DNA of 64,000 bases from Lachnospiraceae bacterium (GTDB lineage Bacteria > Bacillota_A > Clostridia > Lachnospirales > Lachnospiraceae): the NCBI GenBank assembly GCA_004556565.1, contig SFGN01000008.1:1-64000 (forward strand). The letters run 5' to 3'. The notes below the pieces were generated by a model, which did not search any database, was not told the origin of the DNA, and saw only the letters and a program-made list of their open reading frames with translations. Made by a program: the position numbers and the translations under genes. This document shows positions 41,111-49,600 of the stretch, one piece after another. Within the stretch, counting starts at the first letter, position 1, and each line of letters begins with the position of its first letter.

Positions 41111-41524
41111 TTACGAGGGATTAGTTCTGCAAAGCTGAAGACCGCCAGCAGCTACAACAATTTTACCACCCTGTACAATGGGATACTCAGTGGCCAATGC
41201 ACCGTAATACAACGCCTTGCCGTCCGTCTGTGAACTGGATATAAACCAATGGGTAATCTTTGCTGTTGCGTTAGCCGCAAAGGTGGGAAACTCAATAGAT
41301 GAAACGTTCACTACTTCACCAGCGGCGTTGACCGTCCAAGTAGAAGCTGCATTATTTAGCGCTACACGTGTATAAGCAGTATCCGTGGGTTCAGTAAATC
41401 CAATGCCAGTATCCGCCGAAATAGCGGTAGTGGATAACCCTAAATAATGTACGTCAGGTATAGAATAAGAAACCTTGCCGAATTCCATTTGCAGGGTTTC
41501 TGTTGCATGTTCTTTAGTTATCAT
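41111..41524 (-). CDS. Phage tail fibre-type protein (137 aa)
   Basis: Pattern VHYLGLSTTAISADTG...GFTEPTDTAYTRVAL...ITHWFIS matches a small tail-fibre family that I know from Clostridia prophages, where a short beta domain caps the baseplate. SD AGGGGAG upstream. Confidence 0.7.
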   Translation of the reverse strand: MITKEHATETLQMEFGKVSYSIPDVHYLGLSTTAISADTGIGFTEPTDTAYTRVALNNAASTWTVNAAGEVVNVSSIEFPTFAANATAKITHWFISSSQTDGKALYYGALATEYPIVQGGKIVVAAGGLQLCRTNPS

Positions 41525-41528
41525 AGTA

Positions 41529-41894
41529 TTAACTCCCCTGATTTATCTGCACAAATATCAAAGTACCAGTCACGGGACGATATATGTCCCCCAACGGGGT
41601 TGTAATCTCTATCTGATACTGATATGGCCCCGCTAAATCCTTTGTGTGTGCCGCAGTCAATACAACATCGAACCACGAAGTATCATCCGAACTCACTGTA
41701 ATACCGTTGCCAGTACTGAGAGTTAACACATTTACTTCTGGTTGGTCGTATGGGTAAAGAAAGAACTTGATGGCAGTACCAGACAGACTTAGGTCAACGG
41801 TTTTACCATCCATTCTGCCCACACTAAATGGGAGCATTTTAGTATCTCCCGCAATGATGCGCATTTCCTCGGCTGTTGTATATAGGTCAGCCAT
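41529..41894 (-). CDS. Upper-baseplate-like tail protein (121 aa)
   Basis: AGDTKMLPFSVGRMDGKTVDLSLSG followed by FDVVLTAAHTKDLAGPYQYQIEIT resembles the N-terminal immunoglobulin-like domain of BppU-type baseplate proteins. SD AGGAGG upstream; its start overlaps the region behind a 45-aa gene. Confidence 0.65.
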   Translation of the reverse strand: MADLYTTAEEMRIIAGDTKMLPFSVGRMDGKTVDLSLSGTAIKFFLYPYDQPEVNVLTLSTGNGITVSSDDTSWFDVVLTAAHTKDLAGPYQYQIEITTPLGDIYRPVTGTLIFVQINQGS

Positions 41895-41896
41895 TA

Positions 41897-42034
41897 TTAT
41901 TCCTCCTGTGAGGGAAACTCAGTTAATATTTGTTTGAGTGTGGCGCCCGCGTATCCCAGAAGCACAGCATTATCCACACCAGAAATTTGAAGCCTATTTA
42001 AAGCTTCCAGCACAGTTTTGATTTTTTCATGCAT
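41897..42034 (-). CDS. Small helical tail-module protein (45 aa)
   Basis: ATG 42034 with GAAAGGAT upstream encodes MHEKIKTVLEALNRLQISG and ends in TAA just before the next ATG. Helical, Leu-rich. Small proteins of this kind (XkdX-like in position) are usual between tail fibre genes. Confidence 0.55.
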   Translation of the reverse strand: MHEKIKTVLEALNRLQISGVDNAVLLGYAGATLKQILTEFPSQEE

Positions 42035-42049
42035 AAAACTATCCTTTCA

Positions 42050-42772
42050 TTATGCCTTCATCAAAGGTTTGTTTGATGATGTATAATACGTAACGCCAGC
42101 TATATAATAATCTGGCAAAGTGACTGCTACATAATCACCTGCACCCCATAAAAATCCAAAATGCTGTTTATAATCACTATATTTCATATAATACGTGCCC
42201 GACGTACTTGGAGTGACCGAAATAGGAGTATAAGAACCAACGACATAAAGTGTCCGTCCTGAACTGACAACTTTAAGAGTTCCGTCATCTATCACTTCAT
42301 CACCACTAAAGGTAATAGAAACGTCACTCAAATGTAGTGCCGCCGCCTCAGAAGCAATAGCATATGCCGATGTCATCCAATAAAGCGTCAAGGTAGTATT
42401 TTGTATAATAGGCCCAGCACTCTGATTCCAGCCTTGCGAATATCCAAATTGCGCCGATGTCAAAGTACACCTATAGCGATATGATCCATTTTTGGTCATA
42501 TCACTATATTCAAAATCCGTGATAAAATCTCGTTGACTCAAGGATTGTGACCCAGAGAATTGCCATTGAATCTTAAATCTAAAATCTTTATCCCATTTAG
42601 TCGATTCATTACAATAGACTTCAAAAGACAAACCTGTAAAATACACATTTGTATACTGCTTCCAAGAATAAGATGCATACGCCGTTGTACTGGTAGTAGG
42701 GCCAAATTGGTAATATCCCTGATAAACTTGTTTATTACCTTGGGGGGTTAATGTTTGTGTGTATGTAGCCAT
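42050..42772 (-). CDS. Tail/baseplate protein (240 aa)
   Basis: Tyr/Ser/Thr-rich, beta-strand protein (TAYASYSWKQYTNVYFTG, QSAGPIIQNTTLTLYWM) of the jelly-roll kind common in receptor-binding proteins. It directly follows the Tal-like hub protein. Function by position only. Confidence 0.6.
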   Translation of the reverse strand: MATYTQTLTPQGNKQVYQGYYQFGPTTSTTAYASYSWKQYTNVYFTGLSFEVYCNESTKWDKDFRFKIQWQFSGSQSLSQRDFITDFEYSDMTKNGSYRYRCTLTSAQFGYSQGWNQSAGPIIQNTTLTLYWMTSAYAIASEAAALHLSDVSITFSGDEVIDDGTLKVVSSGRTLYVVGSYTPISVTPSTSGTYYMKYSDYKQHFGFLWGAGDYVAVTLPDYYIAGVTYYTSSNKPLMKA

Positions 42773-42775
42773 ATC

Positions 42776-45709
42776 TTATACTCCCGGAACATTAATATAA
42801 CTATCTACCGTAGACAGGGAGGCGTCCAAATTTACCCAACCAGAAGTAGTAGGTTGAACATTACTTACCTGACCGTTACTGTATGTACATGTACGAGTAA
42901 TCCAATACCACATCCCATTACTATTGCTTGTCATAGAATCATAAACATACCATGTTCCAGATCGCATTTTACCCTTAGAATTACTGCTATGTGTAGTACT
43001 GGTATCAGAATGAATATAAACTGTGGTACTTGAAGTAAAACGAATAATATTATAGAAAGTTCCTGAACCCGAACCACCAGTGCTACCGCCACCAGAACCC
43101 GTAGTTTGAGAACCATTCTGGAGTAAATACCACGTTGTATTACCGTCTGTGACAGCCAAAGTCTCAACTTCCATAGTACCAAAACTATTAGCAGTAGGCG
43201 CTGTTACCAAGTAACCGTTGCTACCATATTTAATGCCAGCACCCGCTGGAGTAACAGGAGAAGCAGGATACTTACCATTGATAGTTAAATCGCCCTCAAT
43301 AGTCAAGTTACCAAGAACCTTATTACTGTCTCCGGTCGAAAAAAATGCTCCCATCGTGCCTGAATCAGCCAGTACGCCTCCAGCAAATGTACCACCAACG
43401 GCAGTAATATCACGCAGCACCGCATTGCCTTCTGAATCCAAATATAATTTATCTGCAAATTCACTGGTGGTATCCGCACGGCCTTGTATCTTAAAGCCAT
43501 CTGACGGGTTGATATATATCTTCTTTAAGCCATCAGACGTAGTAAGATTCACACCGTTCTCATCAATCGTAAACGTATTATTGGCATTAATAATCTTGAG
43601 CGCTTCACCCAGTATCAAATTACCTATCAACATCTCGGACGCAATGCCATATGCGGAATCTGCTGTACCAGGAATGTCTATTTCTCCCAGCGCAAGCTTA
43701 CAGGTATCCCAGTTATCATCAGTCATATACAGACCATTGTTAATGATCTTGATCTGCTTAGGACTATATCCATCATCGGTTATTTTACGTCCCCAAATAC
43801 CGAACTGATCAATCACCGTAGATTGATTATTAGCGTTAATTATCTTGTTGACTGCTGCATTCAGCGTACCTTCCATGAACTCACGCATAGGACTCAGGCT
43901 TTGCGATTCCATGGGGTTCAACCAACTATGTAACGCGCTGCTAACCGTGGCAGATGTCTTTGCCGCCTGCTGGAAACACTCGGCATACAAATCTTCACTC
44001 ATCTTGGCGTGATAGTTACTGCCAAAGACCAGTTCACACTTATCGGGGGCATCATATTCAACACTAATACCCATCAGTACGGGGTCATACCAATGTCCAT
44101 CCTCAAACTCAACATGGACACGACAACCTAACCCATTCTGCTCAATAATATTAACATAATCTTCGTGCTCTTTGTCGAACATAAGATTCACGGCGTCCAC
44201 GCTAAAATCAAATGTAGGTTGTGATACGCGCTCCAACGTTTCAAATGCGCCGTCTAACAACTCAAAAGCCAGGTTCTGTACTTCTTCATAAGTCATACCA
44301 TCCAGCGGTACAATATACGGATTCTCATATACATCTGCCAGCGTATAGTCTCCTAACGCCACAATCTCATCTGCGGTGAGGTAGTTAGATATAGACAGAT
44401 TGGTATGTGTTGCCTTACGTTGATTCTGGTATATTTCTATCTGCGCTTTAGACGTAGCAATCAGACTGTCACAATATTTTTCGCACTTATCGCAAGCATA
44501 AATATTTATCGTAGCCTGCGCTACATTGCGGTCAGCTTCTGTTATCGTATCAGCATACGCTTGTATCTCGCTTGGTACAACACCCTCGCCACCGGCAGGC
44601 GCAAACGTAGGAATAGGAGGGTAAGCATCGGCGGCAGTTACCATTGTCAACAGGTCAGTGCTGTTTTTGCTATCTATCCATGCCCGTATACTATCCACAG
44701 CAGTCTGCGAAACGGCCTGCATCGTATACGGCGTATTAACAGTGCGGACCTGTTCACCAGCCGCTCGATACCGTTCCACTTCAGACTTATTCGCTTCATA
44801 ACCGAGTATCTTTAGATTCTCATTTTTTATAGCGGTCAGTATATTGCCATAAGCGGAAGTACGCCCCATAGCCGCCGCAACATCATCCTGCCATTGCTTA
44901 ACCTTGACCCACATAGCCGCAGGCATGACGTCTTTAAAATAGTCATACTTGTAAATACTGGCAGTGCCAAGCGGATTAACAGTAGCAATACTAAAATCGT
45001 CTGCGCCATACACTTGCAGCTCCGTTACCACATCGTCTGCGGAATCAGATATTGAGATATGCTTTAAAAGTGAGGTGTATCGGAATACGATCCCCGAATC
45101 CTTAATTAAATCATCGGGCGCATAGACCTTTATCTGTAAGTTTTCCGTGTCAAAGACAAATACACACTCATAAGCGTCCATCGCTTCTTCCATTAGAAAG
45201 CCGTACATAGACGCATCAGGCATATCAAAGGTACGATACCGACTATACAGCGCACTGCTCACATAGCCTATCGTCCAACGAGGGCAATTCGCCAGAAAAT
45301 GTCCAAGCAAAGTCTCAGTGCTGGCGGCGTTGGCAGGGTCATACAGACGATACGTGCCTGCACTTAGGTTCGCCGCTTTGCGCCCTAACGTATACTCGTA
45401 AGATTCGCAGTCCACCGACTTGCTCTTATGAATACCATCATTACTTTCATCAACATTGGTGATTACGAACCAACCGAAGCCGCTAATATGCACGAGATTA
45501 TACTTGGTCAGCGCACCATAATAAAAGGTGGCATTACCAGTATCATCTACTGAATACGCTTCAAACGACGCTTTAGAGGTAGACACCAAATTCAGGTCAA
45601 GTTTTAATCCGATAGGGTCTTTGATAATCCCCACTTTAGTGAAATCGGGGTGCGCCACGGTCAGGACGGGTATCTCATAGCGGTCAAACTTATCAAAGCT
45701 AAACAGCAT
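42776..45709 (-). CDS. Tal-like baseplate hub / tail fibre protein (977 aa)
   Basis: The N-terminal about 400 residues have the gp27-like hub layout of siphophage tail-associated proteins (IKDPIGLKLDLNLVSTSKAS, HISGFGWFVITNVDE, KSVDCESYEYTLGRK). A helical middle (about 330-460), a second beta domain (FSVDAVNLMFDKEHEDYVN) and a long Gly/Ser-rich fibre-like C-terminus (about 640-977, with GNLTIEGDLTINGKYPASP) follow. No peptidase motif is obvious. It forms the tail tip with Dit. Confidence 0.85.
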   Translation of the reverse strand: MLFSFDKFDRYEIPVLTVAHPDFTKVGIIKDPIGLKLDLNLVSTSKASFEAYSVDDTGNATFYYGALTKYNLVHISGFGWFVITNVDESNDGIHKSKSVDCESYEYTLGRKAANLSAGTYRLYDPANAASTETLLGHFLANCPRWTIGYVSSALYSRYRTFDMPDASMYGFLMEEAMDAYECVFVFDTENLQIKVYAPDDLIKDSGIVFRYTSLLKHISISDSADDVVTELQVYGADDFSIATVNPLGTASIYKYDYFKDVMPAAMWVKVKQWQDDVAAAMGRTSAYGNILTAIKNENLKILGYEANKSEVERYRAAGEQVRTVNTPYTMQAVSQTAVDSIRAWIDSKNSTDLLTMVTAADAYPPIPTFAPAGGEGVVPSEIQAYADTITEADRNVAQATINIYACDKCEKYCDSLIATSKAQIEIYQNQRKATHTNLSISNYLTADEIVALGDYTLADVYENPYIVPLDGMTYEEVQNLAFELLDGAFETLERVSQPTFDFSVDAVNLMFDKEHEDYVNIIEQNGLGCRVHVEFEDGHWYDPVLMGISVEYDAPDKCELVFGSNYHAKMSEDLYAECFQQAAKTSATVSSALHSWLNPMESQSLSPMREFMEGTLNAAVNKIINANNQSTVIDQFGIWGRKITDDGYSPKQIKIINNGLYMTDDNWDTCKLALGEIDIPGTADSAYGIASEMLIGNLILGEALKIINANNTFTIDENGVNLTTSDGLKKIYINPSDGFKIQGRADTTSEFADKLYLDSEGNAVLRDITAVGGTFAGGVLADSGTMGAFFSTGDSNKVLGNLTIEGDLTINGKYPASPVTPAGAGIKYGSNGYLVTAPTANSFGTMEVETLAVTDGNTTWYLLQNGSQTTGSGGGSTGGSGSGTFYNIIRFTSSTTVYIHSDTSTTHSSNSKGKMRSGTWYVYDSMTSNSNGMWYWITRTCTYSNGQVSNVQPTTSGWVNLDASLSTVDSYINVPGV

Positions 45710-45713
45710 ACTT

Positions 45714-46496
45714 CTACCCTCCTATCCGTATAAAATTTTCGTATGTCAGTTTTAAGTTAGAGACCTTGCCGGTGCATTTTAACGTGTTTAAACCGTGTAC
45801 CAACCGCAAAAAATGCGCGTTAAAATTGTTGATGCGAATTGTGCCCAATGAGGACATAACCTCGCCAGTACGCCCATTAACCGTTATTGTTTCACCGTCA
45901 GCCAATTCCGTAAACTTAAACTCACGGGTCACACTATCGGTCGTGTTGATAATAGAAAACTCCGTACCGCCATCAAGTGTGAACTCAACAGTAGGGTAGA
46001 GATAATCATAGCTGGCAGAACGATTGTTGACTGTTATAGTACCACCGTCAGTAGGCGTGAAGGTGACTGTCTTAGCATCGCTCCATGCACCACCGGCATC
46101 GCAGGTCATTGTCAGGTTAAATCCGTTTGTACCGGCTTTAATATAATAGTCATCAGGCTCATTAAATACACAATTGAAGTGCATACCAGCATATTCAGGA
46201 GCTTGAATCACCAACTTTTTAAAGCCTAATTGCCCACACAGCCATGCGTGTACGGCGTTTACCTCATAAGGTTGCAACGGCTTGAGTGCCACTACTTCAA
46301 TATCATACTCCAACGGATCATCAGGAGAGACAGACAATAGAGTGTGACGCTGAGAGCGTGTCGCCTTATCTATGGTAAGACTATTCTCTGAACCTCCGGC
46401 GTGCTTATAGTCGGCAGAATCAAAGAACGCGAACATGAGACCGTAACGCTGGGAGGGGATACCGTCATATATAAATTGCAGCCCTTCATAGGCCAA
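45714..46496 (-). CDS. Distal tail protein Dit (260 aa)
   Basis: LQFIYDGIPSQRYGLMFAFFD then RSQRHTLLSVSPDDPLEYDIE and a C-terminal galectin-like beta domain ending KLTYENFIRIGG: the standard Dit structure that makes the hexameric ring at the tail tip. Start TTG 46496 behind GGTGGTGAT. It lies between tape measure and Tal-like genes, as usual. Confidence 0.88.
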   Translation of the reverse strand: MAYEGLQFIYDGIPSQRYGLMFAFFDSADYKHAGGSENSLTIDKATRSQRHTLLSVSPDDPLEYDIEVVALKPLQPYEVNAVHAWLCGQLGFKKLVIQAPEYAGMHFNCVFNEPDDYYIKAGTNGFNLTMTCDAGGAWSDAKTVTFTPTDGGTITVNNRSASYDYLYPTVEFTLDGGTEFSIINTTDSVTREFKFTELADGETITVNGRTGEVMSSLGTIRINNFNAHFLRLVHGLNTLKCTGKVSNLKLTYENFIRIGG

Positions 46497-46572
46497 ATAG
46501 AATCACCACCAGTCCAAAATAAATATGTTGTGCGTATGTTACTTATTGTTGCAAATGGAGTAGAACGAAATG

Positions 46573-46624
46573 AGCGTGAGAAGTCTGTTCGTCGCGGTAA
46601 CTTCACAGACTGGCTCCTCACGCT
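46573..46624 (-). other. Two-part perfect hairpin downstream of the tape measure
   Basis: AGCGTGAG (46573-46580)/CTCACGCT (46617-46624) and inside it AGTCTGT (46582-46588)/ACAGACT (46605-46611). It fills the 171-base gap between tape measure and Dit. No T-run follows on the - strand, so it may be an mRNA stability or partial-attenuation element rather than a full terminator. Confidence 0.6.
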
Positions 46625-46667
46625 TTGATTGTCACACTTGCTTATTTGTTCGTTAATGGGTTTTCGT

Positions 46668-49600
46668 TTACAACCGCCCCGTCCGTGCAAGACTATTGAT
46701 AGGAACCCTAAAAATTTCCTCTTTAATCTGCTTTTTAAACGTCTCAGACCAACGCTCGATGGCCCGCACAGTGTCAGCATCAGTTGTGCCGTTGAAGTTA
46801 TTGATAACGCTAACGCTGGGTGCATGAGTAGTATTATTCGCTACGGTTTGCGCCAGCTTCGTTGCCTGCTTCAAAGCGCCGTCGCCACCAAACAACCCAC
46901 CTATGCCTTGGCTCATTATAGTGAACAAACGCTCGGCATCAGACGATGAGAACGCCAGCCGCTTCGCTGCCTTGATTGCCTGATCCTCGGTAAGCACCAC
47001 TTCGCCCTTGCGTAGACGTGCATCAACCTCATCAGGCTTCTTTTTGACCAGTTCCTTAAAAGCAGTCTCAGAATTAAAGTCTTGACCAACTACGCCACCA
47101 GTATGGTATTTGCGCGGAAATGCTTTTAGGTAAGACTCGTTCAACAAGCCTGCATTGACAGCATTTTGAATAGCGGCATAAGTCTTAGAACCCACCTTGC
47201 CATCTACCTTCAGCCCAGCGCCCATACTATCATTCAAGAACTGCTGAAGACCCTTGACGGTCATTTTGCCGACAACGCCATCTACACCGTTCTTCTGTGC
47301 GCCGTAAGAGCCGATGTTGTATCCAGTATCCACCAACGCTTGTTGCATCTGCGATATGCCCGCACGAGAAGATACATCAATGCTGGCAAGCATGGCGTTG
47401 ATTTGATTCACCATGTTTTCGGTCTCAGCCATCATCTGCTGGAACATGGTAGAGATGTTATTCAGCGCTGAATCTAAGGTGCTTTGTAGATTGTCCAGTA
47501 TGGCATTATGCTGTTTTTCCAGCCGACGTAACTGCTCGTCCAGTAACTTATTCTGCGCCCCAATATAGCGGGAGTATTCATCCAGACTATCATCCAGCGC
47601 ATCGCTTTGCACATCTGCCGAACGGTCATACATTTTGTTGTCCAAATCAAGCAACTCGTCGTCGAGCTGTTCTTGCAATTCAAGCCGTTTAGCCTTAGCT
47701 GTGGCTGAATCGTCCAAAGACAGAACTTCAATTTGCGCCTTCAGGTCGGCAATGCGTTTATTTGCCGCCGCTACTTCTTGGTCATAAGACCGTTCATCAC
47801 CAGCACGATTAAGCTGTTTTTTCTGGAAGTTGACGCGATCCTGATAAGCGGACAACAAATCGTCATTGGCGTCTTTTAGCTTGTCAATACGCTCCTTTTC
47901 GGCATTATAAGCGTCCTCAGCAGCTTTCTTATCGGCCTCATAGCGGTCTCTGGCGGCATCTTCTGCCTGCTTTTTCCACCACTTATAATACTTTTCCTGA
48001 AGCGCCCACCACTGGTCTTGGTATTTCTTTTTATCACCGAGATATTTATTAAAAGCATCCAAACTGCGCTTATAATATTCTTGTTCGGTGATTTGCTCCA
48101 TAGCAAGCAGATGATCAAGCTCGTTAATATACGCCTTATACGCTTCAAGTTTAGAGTCAGTAGTTTTCTTAGATGAACCAGATTTAGAGGAACCATAACG
48201 CTTACTGGTGGCAGCAGTGCTCTTGAACCAATCATCATTGACTACACGTTTACGCTGTGCGGCGATATAAGCCTTGGCCCGTGGGTCAGCGTTGGGGTCG
48301 TCCATAATCGCTTGTTGCGAATCTGTTAATCCACCCCATTTGATTGCACCGATGCTTTCAAATGCGCTCAATATTGTAGCCGCTGTTGCCTGCGCCGCAC
48401 CACTAAGCAATCCAAATTGTGTAATTAGTGCCTGCAATGCGGCTTGCAGACCAGACGTATCAGGCTTAACACCCAACGCCTTAATAGCTGCTGTGCCATA
48501 CTTCTCGAACTTCTCTATATCACCAGACAAATAAGCAGATATAAAGTCAAGCGTATCTAAAAGTCCGTCAGCATCAACATCTAAATTAAGGCCGGTGAGC
48601 TGATTGATGGTAGCAATAGCTGCCGCCACTTCGTTCTTGGTGCTGCGCCAATCCTGCACCGTGCCTATCGCGGCCTTGAGGTTTTTAACAGTGTCGCTGG
48701 CATCGTCACCAGCACTACGCGCCGCTGCCCATATATCATTCAGTTGGCCTTGTTCGTCTTTCAGGTCTTCGGTTGACCCAGCAACTTCTTTTTGCAAATA
48801 CCCCAAGTCTTCTAAGATTGGAGTAATGTCTTCAACGGTCTTACCGTATTGGGCCGCAATAGTAGCCAGCGCTTGATATGCACCAGAATTTTGACGGGCC
48901 AATAACTGCGTCTTAGTCAACCCACCAGCTAATGCCGCCAAATTGGCATTACTATCCAAAGCCTGTTTGAGCGTATCAGATAAAACGGTGGTATCAGCCT
49001 GAATACGATTGGCTAATTCTACTGCGTCGCTTGCCGCAGACGCAACATCCAAGTAAGGCCGAGCCAAATCAACCTCACCCAAAGTCGTAAGTTGTGTAGC
49101 CCACGTATTTGACTGAAGGCCAACATCAGTCAGTGTTGTGCGTATGGATTCAAGGTCTGCTTGTTCTTGTTTGGTCAGCTTACCCGACTCTTTTTTGCTG
49201 GCCTCTATCTCGTGCAAACGAGCCAAAGCGATTTCAAGCGCCTCGTTCTGATCGGCAGTTACATATTGCCTCTGGCCTGAATCTGCCGCCAGTCCAGACA
49301 CCGCATACCCCTTAGCATCGGCAGAGGGCGCAACTTTCCAAGCAAAAGCATATTGAGTCGCGCCCTGTGTGGTCGCAATTTCATCCTTGAGCGCTTGTAC
49401 GGCGGCTTGCCTATCTAATTCGGCCTTAATCTTTAAAAGCTCTATCTGGTCACGTATCTGTCCATTTTGCAGTTCCAGCTCTCGCTTCTCTGCTTCAAGC
49501 TGCTCAGTCCAATCGCCACCTGCTTTAAGCTTGTTGAGTTCTTCCAAACGGTCAGAAGTATCGCCTAACTTAGTGCGTTGTTCTTCTAATTTATCGTTTG

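Noticed and set aside
43218..43808. 196-residue + strand frame opposite the hub gene
   Set aside because: Antisense to a well-supported coding frame, Ser/Pro-rich composition typical of a shadow, no SD.
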